A DNA stretch of 64,000 nucleotides from NCBI GenBank assembly GCA_963666935.1, contig OY762936.1, positions 1,736,001-1,800,000 of the forward strand. Direction: 5' to 3'. Below, in pieces: positions 23,452 through 32,433 of this stretch (positions within the stretch are counted from its first letter, which is position 1; each line of letters opens with the position of its first letter). The notes beneath the pieces are model-generated. The model made no database searches and was not told the origin of the DNA. It saw only the letters and a program-made list of their open reading frames with translations. The position numbers and the translations under genes are program-made. Source of the DNA: G963666935 sp963666935 (GTDB lineage: Bacteria; Bacillota; Clostridia; Christensenellales; CAG-138).

Positions 23452-25830
23452 TTATTGGATTGCTCCCGCCACACTACGCTTTGTATCGCTCAGGGGCATA
23501 TTTTTCTTTGCGTTAGGCATATACAACAGCGCAGCCTTCAGAGCGGAAAGCGCATCGGAAACATAGATGATCTGAAGCGCACTTTTGACCTCCTCGGGAA
23601 CTTCTTCCATATCCTTCCGATTGGCTTCCGGCACCACCGCGATTTTCATACCGCCCCGGACTGCGGCCAGCAGTTTTTCCCGCAGGCCGCCGATGGGAAG
23701 CACGCGGCCCCTCAGACTGATTTCACCAGTCATGCATACCCCGGCATGTACGGGAATCTCCGTCAGCGCGCTGGCGACAGCCGTTGCCATGGTGATGCCC
23801 GCGCTGGGGCCGTCCTTTGGTACAGCACCTTCCGGCACATGGAGATGCATATCAAAATTCTTGAACTTATCCTCCGCGATGCCCAGCAGGTGCGCGTTGG
23901 CACGCACGAAGGTCAACGCGGCTTTTGCGCTTTCCTGCATCACGTCGCCCAGCTTGCCGGTGAGCTGCACCTGACCGACACCCGGTACCACCTGCACCTC
24001 GATCTCCAACATTTCGCCCCCCACGCTGGTCCAAGCGAGCCCGTTAGCCACGCCCACCAGATCTTCCTTGCGCCGCTTTTCCTCCGGCCGCTGCGGCCGA
24101 CCCATATATTCCACCATTCGGGCATGGGTAAGACGCACCTTTGCCTTCCCATCGCCAATTTCGCAGGCGGCCTTCCGACACACCGCGCCTAAAACCCGCT
24201 CCAACTCGCGCACACCGGCCTCCGCCGTATACCCGCGGATCAATGGCAGGAACATATCATCCGGAACTGTGAGCATACTCTTTTTAAGGCCGTGCTTCTC
24301 CATCTGCTTTGGCAACAAGTGCCGTTTGGCGATCTGCACCTTCTCCGTTTCCAAATAGCTTGGTACTTCGATGACCTCCATTCGATCCAGCAGCGGCTGG
24401 GGAATGGCACTTTTATCGTTTGCGGTTGTGAGAAACATCACCTTAGACAGATCGTAGGGCAGCTCCAGGAAGTGATCCCGAAAGGCAAAATTCTGGGCAC
24501 CATCCAGCACTTCCAGCATGGCCGCCGCCGGATCGCCCCGGTAGTCGCTGGCCAGTTTGTCGATCTCGTCAAACAAGATGACCGGATTGACCTCCCCCGC
24601 CTGACGCATTGCCGCGATAATGCGGCCGGGCATGGCTCCGATATAGGTGCGCCGGTGGCCGCGGATTTCCGCCTCATCCCGGATTCCGCCCAGACTCATA
24701 CGCACGAATTTGCGATTGAGCGCCTCTGCAATAGAAGCTGCGATGGAGGTTTTACCCACGCCCGGAGGGCCCACAAAACACAGAATCTGGCCGTTAATTT
24801 TTCCCGTGAGTTTTCCCACAGCAATATATTCCACAATGCGTTGTTTGACCTTCGCAAGCCCGTAATGATCCCGCTCTAAAATTCCCCGGGCATGGGCAAG
24901 GTCTAAATTATCCTCGCCCTGCTCCACCCAAGGCAACGCCAAAACGCACTCGATGTAGTTTCTGGCCGGCGGCTGTTCATGGGAGCCGGCAGGCAGGTCC
25001 GCATAGCGGTCGATCTCTTTGGACAGTTTTTCCCGGATATTTTCCGGTAAGCTCTTTTTCACCATCTGCTGCCGCCACAGGTCTGCCTCACTCTGTGAGG
25101 TTTCGCCCAACTCGCTGCGAATAGCCTTGATTTGCTCCCGAAGGTAATACTCTTTCTGGTTTTGATCCACCTGCTTTTGGACCTTTCGGGCAATGCGCTT
25201 ATCCGCCTTGAGAATTTCGATTTCGTCAGCGAGATAGCCCAGTACAAGCCGCATCCGCTGCGCCGGATCACGAACTTCCAAAATAGCCTGCCGTTGCTCC
25301 GCCTTGGGCAGCGCAGCGTTGGCGATGGCATCCGCATATTCTCCCGTTGTTCCCCGGCTTTCTACGCTGATCATCACATCAGAATTGATGCGGGAGCTCA
25401 GAGAGGCGTATTCGTGAAACAGCTTATCCAGCCGGCGGCGCAACGCCTCCAGCTCGGCATTGGAAACCTCTCCATCCGGAAGGCAGGCAATATCCGCTTC
25501 AAAGTAGTGTTCTCCTTCCGTGATGGAGACCGCCACGGCGCGTTCTTTGCCCTCGGCAAACACACGAACGGAATTTCCGGACATGGCTAACACCTGCCGC
25601 AGCGTGCACAAGGTTCCTATTTCATGGATGTCTTCGGGCCCAATGTCGCTTTTGCGCGCGTCTCTCTGGGCGCTCAAAAATACCAGACCGCCGCTTTCCA
25701 CGGCCTTATTCAAAGCCGCCACGCTCTTTTCACGCCCAGCGTCAAAATGCAGCAGCTCACCGGGCAGCACCACGAGGCCCCGCAGCGCTACAACCGGAAT
25801 ACTTTCATAAACTTGCTCTCCGTTAAACAT
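23452..25830 (-). CDS. lon: ATP-dependent Lon protease
   Basis: The 792 residues show the full LonA layout. The N-terminal substrate-binding domain (residues 10-200) is followed by the AAA+ module with Walker A GPPGVGKTS, Walker B VILFDEIDKL and sensor TTANDKS. The C-terminal peptidase domain has the catalytic serine in KDGPSAGITM and the catalytic lysine further on, in LREKLLAAVRGG. Length is normal. It degrades damaged and regulatory proteins in the cytosol. A TATAAT lies about 40 bases upstream. No CIRCE or CtsR-like site was evident by eye. Confidence 0.97.
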   Translation of the reverse strand: MFNGEQVYESIPVVALRGLVVLPGELLHFDAGREKSVAALNKAVESGGLVFLSAQRDARKSDIGPEDIHEIGTLCTLRQVLAMSGNSVRVFAEGKERAVAVSITEGEHYFEADIACLPDGEVSNAELEALRRRLDKLFHEYASLSSRINSDVMISVESRGTTGEYADAIANAALPKAEQRQAILEVRDPAQRMRLVLGYLADEIEILKADKRIARKVQKQVDQNQKEYYLREQIKAIRSELGETSQSEADLWRQQMVKKSLPENIREKLSKEIDRYADLPAGSHEQPPARNYIECVLALPWVEQGEDNLDLAHARGILERDHYGLAKVKQRIVEYIAVGKLTGKINGQILCFVGPPGVGKTSIAASIAEALNRKFVRMSLGGIRDEAEIRGHRRTYIGAMPGRIIAAMRQAGEVNPVILFDEIDKLASDYRGDPAAAMLEVLDGAQNFAFRDHFLELPYDLSKVMFLTTANDKSAIPQPLLDRMEVIEVPSYLETEKVQIAKRHLLPKQMEKHGLKKSMLTVPDDMFLPLIRGYTAEAGVRELERVLGAVCRKAACEIGDGKAKVRLTHARMVEYMGRPQRPEEKRRKEDLVGVANGLAWTSVGGEMLEIEVQVVPGVGQVQLTGKLGDVMQESAKAALTFVRANAHLLGIAEDKFKNFDMHLHVPEGAVPKDGPSAGITMATAVASALTEIPVHAGVCMTGEISLRGRVLPIGGLREKLLAAVRGGMKIAVVPEANRKDMEEVPEEVKSALQIIYVSDALSALKAALLYMPNAKKNMPLSDTKRSVAGAIQ

Positions 25831-25921
25831 TCTTTTCTCTTTCCTGTATTGAATTTACTTGATTATACTTATAACATGAAAAGATGGCAACAGTGTGAAT
25901 CTGGAAACAAGTTTTTATAGA

Positions 25922-26536
25922 CTATATATCCTGAAAAAATGTATAAAGACTTGAAAGATCCGCTTCCATGACTTCGGTCAGCGCCCGGTTGTAGATCAGG
26001 CTGGCCGGATGGTACAAAGGGAAAAGCCATAGCTTTGCCCCGTCCAGACAAATTTCCGCAGGACGGCCATGAACCTCACCCACGGTCATCTTCTTCATGC
26101 CGCAGCAGGCGCCTATGGCGTTGAGCGGCGTATTTCCCAGCGTTACGATCACCCTTGGCCCCACCAGCGCGATTTCACTTTGCAATGCCGGCAGCGCAGC
26201 CCTGACCTCTTTCACGGTGGGTGTACGATTGGAGGCTCGGCCGGATTTGATTTTTACCGGCCGATATTTCACTGCGTTGCTCACAAAGACCAAGGACCTG
26301 ACAATTCCGGCCTTTTGCAACAATTCATCCAGCTGTTTCCCGGCTTTCCCCACAAAGGGGCGGGAACACTTCGCCTCTTCCCCACCCGGCGCCTCGCCCA
26401 GAAGCATCATCACGGGGTTCATCGGGCCTTCTCCAAATACCGGACTTTCAAAATCGCCCTCCGGCATTCCGCCACAAAGCGAACGGATTCGCATTCCTTC
26501 GGAGACGTACAGGTTATTTAGCGCCTCTCTCATCAA
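25922..26536 (-). CDS. family 4-like uracil-DNA glycosylase without the usual Fe-S cysteines
   Basis: This 204-residue protein has the UDG superfamily motifs: LLGEAPGGEEAKCSRPFVGKAG (motif 1 and following loop, with the family 4 Glu), NAVKYRPVK and the C-terminal HPASLIYN. Family 4 enzymes normally hold a 4Fe-4S cluster with four cysteines, two near the N-terminus and two in the middle. Here only Cys20 stands near the N-terminus, the expected K-C-R-P reads KYRP, and the next position is in a helix EVRAALPAL without cysteine. It should remove uracil from DNA, but the cluster is probably absent. The start overlaps the upstream PBP gene by 4 bases. Confidence 0.88.
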   Translation of the reverse strand: MMREALNNLYVSEGMRIRSLCGGMPEGDFESPVFGEGPMNPVMMLLGEAPGGEEAKCSRPFVGKAGKQLDELLQKAGIVRSLVFVSNAVKYRPVKIKSGRASNRTPTVKEVRAALPALQSEIALVGPRVIVTLGNTPLNAIGACCGMKKMTVGEVHGRPAEICLDGAKLWLFPLYHPASLIYNRALTEVMEADLSSLYTFFQDI

Positions 26537-29469
26537 TTTCCAGCCCCCACAGGAGGATTGGATTCATACAGGACGCTATAGGTATAGCGCAGCTGTTGCG
26601 TGGCCCTTAAAATGTAATCCGTAACAGAATATTCCATGTATGCCTGCAGATCCGCAACGCCTTGCAGCAGCGTGTTCCGATCCGTAACGGATAGGGTTTG
26701 AACCGACCCCAGATAAACTTGCACCTCGCTGATCAGCTGCCTAGCCTCAGTCAGCGCCGCCACAAGCTGAGCACTGCCGCCGGTTCCATACAACCATGCT
26801 GGGGTATGAATATGGCACAGGGCAGTGGCGGGGAGAATTCCCGAAGCATCGTATTCAGAGGAAGGCAGCCCAGTAAAGATCGCATTGGGAATAGACGTTA
26901 ACAGCGCCGTAGGATCAATGGTCATATACTTGGAATCCGTATGGATCAACACCACGGAGCCCGGAATTACACTGGGGCAATACGCAGAGGCGGGCTCACC
27001 GGAGTCTGCGCAGACGTTGGCAACGGCATGCATGTCGCAAAGTTCCGTGGGCGCCGAGTCGCTTGCAAACCAATCCGTTACGGGCGGATGGATCGTATCC
27101 GCATAGCAAGCGTCAGTGGCCAGCTTGCCGGAGACGGAACACACCGTGCGCTTCACCAGCCCGATTTCCGTTGGCGATTCGTCAATAATTGGCTTGTTCA
27201 CTAGATCTTCATGGACCTCGGACATGAACGCCTGCCACAGAGCCGCTGCGTATTTCCCGCCAGTGGACTTGCTTTTAAGTTTTTGGGCGTAGTTGTCATG
27301 CCCGATCCATACGGAAGCCGTATAATAGGGCGTGATGCCTGCAAAATACACGCTGGCATAACTGGAATTTGTTCCGGTCTTGCCCGCCACCGTCATGCCC
27401 TTGATTTTCGCTGCGGTACCGGTGCCCGACTGCACGGCATTGGTCATCACATCCACCAGCATATAGGCCGTGGATTTTTTAAACACCTCATGCGTTTGCC
27501 GTATATCATCCGCATCCAAAATCACTTTTCCATTATCGTCCACCACGCGGGAGAAGGATAGCGGTTCCTTGTATTCGCCCTCGTTGGCAATGGCGCCATA
27601 GGCAGCAGCCATTTCAATTGGGGTGATGCCCATCGTGCCCAGAGCCAAGCCTGAGCCCGTGGGGCTGATTCGAGACGGATCCACCCCCAGTGCGGTAAGG
27701 TATTCTGCAGCCTTGGGGATGGTCACATATTCCAGAAGCGTGCGCGCGGCAACCACGTTGAGAGATTTCACGAGTCCCGTTCTGATGGTGACCGGCCCGA
27801 TAAGGTCCGTATCGCCGATGGCGGGGTATCCCTTTTCCGTATCCCAGCCGTCGATGGGAGCTTTGTAGTTCAAGATTACAGTGGCTGGAGATGCTCCGAG
27901 ATCCAGCGCCGGACCGTATACGGTCAGCGGCTTGATAGCGGAGCCTACCTCTGTTGAGCTCTGATAGGCGCGATTCCACCCTTTTTTCACGGTCGGCGTA
28001 TCCCGGCCGCCCACAATGGCTCGAAGCTCACCCGTATGGTAATCAAACACAACCGCCGCTGCCTGAGGCTGAACGGTGTCGATGGTCGTACCATCGCTGG
28101 TGGTTTCGGTAATCACCGATGCGCTGGGATCTGCCAGCGCAGGATACTTATCCCACGTGGAAAGGGTATCCTGCACCAAATGCTGCATTTGCGTATCCAC
28201 CGTAAGATAGATGCTGTAACCGCCGGTTCGAAGTTCATTTTCGACGGACGCACGGTTGGCGGTCGTATCCAACTGGCCGCGCTGCGCAAGGAGATGCGTC
28301 ACCACATCCCGAATCCCATACTCCACAAAGTAAGGCATATCATACAGATCTGAGCTGGCAGAAGCTTTCACAATGTTTACTGTATCGTTCAGAGCGGATT
28401 CATATTGCTCTTTCGTAATAAAACCGGCATCGTACATGGCCAGCAGCACCACGTTGGTACGTCTGTCCGTCACGTACATCTGGTTGTTGTTGGCGAGGGA
28501 ATACTCGTATTGGGCCTGCGTAATGCCCCCAGATTCGTGAAGCGCCTTCAGCTCCGCCTGGGCGTTATCCGTTAAGGTTCGGCTGTAAATATTCGCTCTG
28601 GGATTTGTAAGGTAAGGTCTTTGCACCATGCCCGCCAGCATAGCGCATTCGCGAACGGTTAGCTCAGAGAGTTCTTTGCCGAAATAATCCTTTGCAGCCG
28701 TCTTGAAGCCGTAATTGGAGCCGCCCAAAAACGCATCATTCATATACGCTTCAAGAATGTCGTCTTTGCTCATGATGCCTTCCAGCTCGGCAGCCAGATA
28801 GGCTTCCTTGATTTTTCGCTTATAGGACTCCTCGTTGGTGAGCACTTTGTTTTTGATGAGCTGCTGGGTAAGCGTGCTCCCGCCATGGGTATCCGCATTG
28901 CGCAGCGTATTCACCACCGCGGAAAACAGCCGCTTGTAGTCCACGCCGCCATGCTTGTAAAAGCGCACGTCCTCAATTGAAATCAATGCGTTCTTAAGCA
29001 TATCCGGAATATCTTCGATATCCGCCCAGTCCCGGTATTCCATACCCGCAAAGGTGGTGATTAGGTTCCCATCTTTATCATAAATATAAGAAGTCCGATC
29101 ACTCATGGTAAGCTGCGAGGTATCGATATCGGGCGTCGTTTCCACATACGCCTTGGCCACGCCCAAAAACAGCCCCGCGCCGGCACACCCCAGGAGCAGC
29201 ACCGCCACGATGAGAACTTTGATCGTTGCAAAAAGGACTGCCAACGCAAAGGGCCTGCTTCCCCTGCGCTCGACGAAAACATCCTGTTCGCCGCTTACCG
29301 AACGCTTCACTCCAGGCATTTTTGCCAATTTGCGTCTGAGTCGGCCGAACAGATTATTCATCTTTTTGGCAAAGCTTCCCCGGGGATTGGATTCTTCTTG
29401 GGCAAAAAGTTCACTTTTGTCGATTCGAATCGTATCGTCTTCTTCCGTGAAATGCTTCTCTGCGTCCAT
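26533..29469 (-). CDS. class A penicillin-binding protein (glycosyltransferase and transpeptidase)
   Basis: This 978-residue bifunctional peptidoglycan synthase has a basic cytosolic tail (1-75) and one membrane anchor (about 76-105). The GT51 domain has the catalytic Glu in SIEDVRFYKHGGVDYKRL and GGSTLTQQLIKN. The transpeptidase domain has S-x-x-K in EVGSAIKPL, S-L-N in KSLNVV and K-T-G in AGKTGTNSS. After residue 750 comes a cysteine-bearing extracellular tail (VCSVSGKLATDAC, ELCDMH, VCADSGEPASAYC, ALCHIH). Such tails occur in clostridial PBP1A proteins and may form disulfides. The UDG gene overlaps its end by 4 bases. Confidence 0.95.
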   Translation of the reverse strand: MDAEKHFTEEDDTIRIDKSELFAQEESNPRGSFAKKMNNLFGRLRRKLAKMPGVKRSVSGEQDVFVERRGSRPFALAVLFATIKVLIVAVLLLGCAGAGLFLGVAKAYVETTPDIDTSQLTMSDRTSYIYDKDGNLITTFAGMEYRDWADIEDIPDMLKNALISIEDVRFYKHGGVDYKRLFSAVVNTLRNADTHGGSTLTQQLIKNKVLTNEESYKRKIKEAYLAAELEGIMSKDDILEAYMNDAFLGGSNYGFKTAAKDYFGKELSELTVRECAMLAGMVQRPYLTNPRANIYSRTLTDNAQAELKALHESGGITQAQYEYSLANNNQMYVTDRRTNVVLLAMYDAGFITKEQYESALNDTVNIVKASASSDLYDMPYFVEYGIRDVVTHLLAQRGQLDTTANRASVENELRTGGYSIYLTVDTQMQHLVQDTLSTWDKYPALADPSASVITETTSDGTTIDTVQPQAAAVVFDYHTGELRAIVGGRDTPTVKKGWNRAYQSSTEVGSAIKPLTVYGPALDLGASPATVILNYKAPIDGWDTEKGYPAIGDTDLIGPVTIRTGLVKSLNVVAARTLLEYVTIPKAAEYLTALGVDPSRISPTGSGLALGTMGITPIEMAAAYGAIANEGEYKEPLSFSRVVDDNGKVILDADDIRQTHEVFKKSTAYMLVDVMTNAVQSGTGTAAKIKGMTVAGKTGTNSSYASVYFAGITPYYTASVWIGHDNYAQKLKSKSTGGKYAAALWQAFMSEVHEDLVNKPIIDESPTEIGLVKRTVCSVSGKLATDACYADTIHPPVTDWFASDSAPTELCDMHAVANVCADSGEPASAYCPSVIPGSVVLIHTDSKYMTIDPTALLTSIPNAIFTGLPSSEYDASGILPATALCHIHTPAWLYGTGGSAQLVAALTEARQLISEVQVYLGSVQTLSVTDRNTLLQGVADLQAYMEYSVTDYILRATQQLRYTYSVLYESNPPVGAGN

Positions 29470-29597
29470 TCAATTCCTGCCCTTTCCTTTTTTCCCGTTT
29501 GATTATACCACAATTGGTATACAAGGCTCAATATGACCCATTGGCGCATAAAATGAATTAACAGCGCGTTCACAGTCGCGCCGGGAGGAAAACAGAG

Positions 29598-30284
29598 ATG
29601 GATGATACTGTCAAAACAAGAAGGCGCTCGCACTGGAAGCTGAGCGCCACCACCGTCGCACTGCTGTTGTTTTTGAGCCTGATGCTGTTCCTGTTCGCGG
29701 TGAACAAGAGCATGCTCCCGGCTATGGCCTCTATGGCGGAAGCCCGGATCAACTCTATCACCATGAAAGCCATGTACCGAGCCATTTTGGACAACATGGA
29801 CGACGACACCATTTATGCCGAACTCATCGATACCTACGAAACAGGCGAAAAAGTCTATATGCTCAAGGCAAATACGCGGAACATGAACCTGCTGGCCGCC
29901 GACTGCGCCACCGCCGCCCAGGAGCAGATCTCCCAGATCGGCGCGCAGGGTATTGCTTTGCCCATCGGTACCCTATCCGGTATTTCCTTCTTATCAGGCC
30001 GGGGGCCGAACATCCGAGCATCTTTTACGCCGGTGGGCAGCGTTACCAGCAAGTTCGAGTCTGAACTGACCTCCTCCGGCATCAACCAATCCCTTTACCG
30101 GGTCAACCTGATTCTGACGGCCTCCGTAAGACTGATCATGCCGGGAGTCTACAAAACCCTCACGATCAGCACGCAGGCTGCCATTGCCGAAAGCATCATT
30201 GTGGGAGAGGTGCCGCAAGTCTATACTGATGTGGCAAATACTGACGACATGCTCAACTTAATTCCCACAGAACCGCAGCCTTAA
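29598..30284 (+). CDS. yunB: sporulation protein YunB
   Basis: This 228-residue protein has an N-terminal membrane segment (ATTVALLLFLSLMLFLFAVN) and an extracytoplasmic domain that fits YunB throughout. That includes GIALPIGTLSGISFLSGRGP and VSASVRL-like strands such as LTASVRLIMPGVYKT. YunB is made in the mother cell under sigma-E in Bacillus subtilis and is needed for efficient sporulation; its molecular role is not known. GGGAGGAAAA precedes the ATG. The gene is divergent from the PBP gene and is followed at once by an inverted-repeat-bounded block. Confidence 0.92.
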   Translation: MDDTVKTRRRSHWKLSATTVALLLFLSLMLFLFAVNKSMLPAMASMAEARINSITMKAMYRAILDNMDDDTIYAELIDTYETGEKVYMLKANTRNMNLLAADCATAAQEQISQIGAQGIALPIGTLSGISFLSGRGPNIRASFTPVGSVTSKFESELTSSGINQSLYRVNLILTASVRLIMPGVYKTLTISTQAAIAESIIVGEVPQVYTDVANTDDMLNLIPTEPQP

Positions 30285-30285
30285 G

Positions 30286-30551
30286 CACACCGTGCATATC
30301 CGAAACCGCCTAAACTGCAGATTTGAGGCAGGTTCAAGGCGGAGGGAAAAGGCATAACGGGGCTATTCCGACTGGCGACAACGCGGAAGCCGCCCAAAAC
30401 ATGCGGTCTAGGTCCAAAGGAACCTACCGTACGCAACCGTTTTCAGAGCGCGGCGAAGGCGCGAAAGCGTAGTGGCGCTACGGTGAGCGGCCTCAACAAA
30501 GCTATGAAAGGGGCTACGCATGACAGGCCGAGTTCGGATATACACGGTATG
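30286..30551. repeat. 266-bp block with 19-bp terminal inverted repeats (MITE-like or structured RNA)
   Basis: CACACCGTGCATATCCGAA (30286-30304) and TTCGGATATACACGGTATG (30533-30551) are inverted copies matching 17 of 19. The interior is GC-rich and full of potential helices, such as CCGCCT/AGGCGG and TAGGTCC/GGAACCTA. No open frame is credible. It begins two bases after the yunB stop. No target-site duplication is visible, so it may be an old miniature element or a structured RNA rather than a fresh insertion. Confidence 0.6.
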
Positions 30552-30587
30552 TTTAACAATTAATTTGTAGCGTCGTCACCATCATCA

Positions 30588-30596
30588 TGATATAAT
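30588..30596 (+). promoter_or_regulatory. extended -10 promoter element immediately before a start codon
   Basis: TGATATAAT (30588-30596) is an extended -10 box. Only six bases separate TATAAT from ATG 30603, so transcription should begin at or beside the start codon. No good -35 box and no ribosome-binding site are seen. Confidence 0.55.
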
Positions 30597-30602
30597 ACCC
30601 CC

Positions 30603-31466
30603 ATGAAACGGGTATTTTTCTGTCTGATTTTAATACTTCTGCTGCTTGCATCTCCGGCGGCCTATGCGAGCACAGATTCTGATTTGCCGGTACCCACTCC
30701 CGTGCCTGCGCTTACCCCCGCCCCCACCTTTACGCCGGCTCCTTCCGGCCAGAATGCATTCAATGGGCTCATCGGTCTCAACGCCATGCAAAATGCAACA
30801 AACGAGGATGTCCTTCGAGTACAGATTCGGCTCAGGGAATTAGGATATTTTAATTTCAAACCCACAGGAATCTACCAGAGCATGACCGCCAACGCCGCGA
30901 AAAGTTTTCAGCTGAAAAACACCATGGATGACGGCACGCCCATGATCGCCGACGGGACCATCGGCACCCAGACGATGGAGATCCTGTTCCGGCACAGCAT
31001 ATCCCGAGTTGACATCGCGGCCTCAATTCCATTCGGCAGCACCACCGTGAGCGCAAATGCCGTGAAGGGCGAGCTGGTTCCCTGGAGCGAAGTGCACAAG
31101 CTGCTCACGGTGGGCCAGACTTACACCATTACAGACTACAATTCCGTAACCACGTTTTCAATGATATATGTGAGCGGGAAGAACCATGCGGAGATGGAAT
31201 GCCCAGACGCCATTAATTCAGGCATTTATAAGGGTCTGTTTGGCGACGAGTACAATTTCTCCAAGCGGTCAGTGCTCATCACCGTTGGCAGTCGGCGGAT
31301 TGCCGCCTCTCTTCAGGGATGGCCCCACGGCGAGGACAGCATTGCGGAAAATGGAATGGATGGGCATGCCTGCCTCTTTTTCGAGGGCAGCCTTTCCGAT
31401 GTGGGTGCCCTGCCTGACGCGGAGCACATGGAACTGGTGCAAAAGGCGGCAGGGAAAAGTTATTGA
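30603..31466 (+). CDS. secreted protein with peptidoglycan-binding domain
   Basis: The 287-residue protein has a signal peptide (MKRVFFCLILILLLLASPAA, cleavage after AYA) and a proline-threonine-rich linker (residues 28-47). A PG_binding_1 domain (about 60-130) follows, with the patterns VQIRLRELGYFNFKPTGIY and GTIGTQTMEILFR. The C-terminal 130 residues, with a WPHGEDSI segment and conserved-looking HACLFFEGS, I do not recognise; this part resembles modules in clostridial spore-cortex or wall proteins. It probably acts at the cell wall. The start codon follows the promoter so closely that the mRNA may be leaderless. Confidence 0.8.
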   Translation: MKRVFFCLILILLLLASPAAYASTDSDLPVPTPVPALTPAPTFTPAPSGQNAFNGLIGLNAMQNATNEDVLRVQIRLRELGYFNFKPTGIYQSMTANAAKSFQLKNTMDDGTPMIADGTIGTQTMEILFRHSISRVDIAASIPFGSTTVSANAVKGELVPWSEVHKLLTVGQTYTITDYNSVTTFSMIYVSGKNHAEMECPDAINSGIYKGLFGDEYNFSKRSVLITVGSRRIAASLQGWPHGEDSIAENGMDGHACLFFEGSLSDVGALPDAEHMELVQKAAGKSY

Positions 31467-31475
31467 ACGCGAAAA

Positions 31476-31501
31476 AGGCCGGGATACTTCCCGGCTTTTT
31501 T
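31476..31501 (+). terminator. rho-independent terminator
   Basis: GCCGGG and CCCGGC form a perfect 6-bp stem with a 6-base loop, followed by six T residues, just after the peptidoglycan-binding protein gene. Confidence 0.85.
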
Positions 31502-31507
31502 ATTATT

Positions 31508-31617
31508 TTCTTCAGCGTTGTTGAGTATACTATTATTAGAAACAGCTGATCGGAAAATGGTGTTTTACCCTGCGTCTACAGCGTGCCGCTATCCGAAGCT
31601 GTTTCTTTTGTTTTTAT
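31508..31617 (+). ncRNA. candidate small RNA with its own promoter and terminator-like closing helix
   Basis: A -35-like TTCTTC (31508-31513) and TATTAT (31531-31536) are spaced by 17 bases. Directly after comes GAAACAGCT (31539-31547), which pairs perfectly with AGCTGTTTC (31597-31605), followed by TTTTGTTTTT. The enclosed 49 bases can form further small helices (GGAAAA/TTTTACC). A transcript of about 70 bases would be a closed, terminator-ended RNA. The promoter is weak, so the case is tentative. It has no known family. Confidence 0.4.
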
Positions 31618-31695
31618 GCTGTATATTTATTTCTCGCAATTTTTGAGCCATCTGCTTTTGAGGTTTCCTCTTATTGGCGCATTGAAATAAATTTG

Positions 31696-32433
31696 TTATT
31701 TTGCCACTTCCCGCAACTGCCGCATGATCCGGTTTTCGATGCGGGACACCTGCACCTGGGAAATACCCAGAACTTTTGCAATTTGGCTCTGTGTCTTATC
31801 CCCGAAATACCGCATCATAATGACGCTGCGATCCCGCCTGCTTAGGGTGTTGAGCAGTTCCTTGAGCAGTACGCGGTTGACGGCGTCCTCCGCGGCATCC
31901 CCCTCGCAGCACATCCTATCCAGCACAAGTGCATCGTCTTGGTCTCCGTGTACGGGTTCGTAGAGGGAGATATACGGCCGGGAGGCCTCCATTGCCATGG
32001 CGACGGTTTCCGGCTCTTCCCCCAGTTCCACCGCAATTTCCGCAATGCCCGGGTCCCTTCCCAACCGAACCGAAAGCTCGTTTTGGGCCGTTGCTACCCG
32101 AGCGGCCAGCTCCTTGAGCGAGCGGCTGACCTTGATGATGCCATCGTCCCGGAGGTACCGCTTGATCTCGCCCGCGATCATAGGGACTGCATAGGTTGAA
32201 AATCGCACTTCATAGGAGGCGTCGAAGTTTTTAACGGCCTTTACCAGCCCCATGCTACCGATCTGGTACAGGTCGTCATACTCCGTGCCCCGGTTCAGAT
32301 ACTTCCTTACGATGGACCGCACCAGCGCGATGTTTGCCGCCACCACCTTTTCCAGCGCCTCTTCCTCCCCCTGCTGGGCAGCTTCGATCAGCGAAAGCGT
32401 CTCATCGTGGGTGTATTGACGGTTTTCATGCAT
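31696..32433 (-). CDS. sigF: RNA polymerase sigma-F factor (forespore)
   Basis: This 245-residue sigma-70 family member has region 2 (EYDDLYQIGSMGLVKAVKNF, RFSTYAVPMIAGEIKRYLRD), region 3 and region 4.2 (SQIAKVLGISQVQVSRIENR). It is third in the spoIIAA-spoIIAB-sigF operon, which distinguishes it from the similar sigma-G. It directs early forespore transcription and is held inactive by SpoIIAB. The start overlaps the spoIIAB end by 8 bases. Confidence 0.96.
   Translation of the reverse strand: MHENRQYTHDETLSLIEAAQQGEEEALEKVVAANIALVRSIVRKYLNRGTEYDDLYQIGSMGLVKAVKNFDASYEVRFSTYAVPMIAGEIKRYLRDDGIIKVSRSLKELAARVATAQNELSVRLGRDPGIAEIAVELGEEPETVAMAMEASRPYISLYEPVHGDQDDALVLDRMCCEGDAAEDAVNRVLLKELLNTLSRRDRSVIMMRYFGDKTQSQIAKVLGISQVQVSRIENRIMRQLREVAK

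Noticed and set aside
23332..25920. Several plus-strand frames of 96 to 286 codons opposite lon
   Set aside because: All are antisense to a complete Lon protease and show no domain pattern.
30286..30551. RNase P RNA, tmRNA or group II intron domain V as identity of the structured block
   Set aside because: None of the conserved core strings of these RNAs was found.
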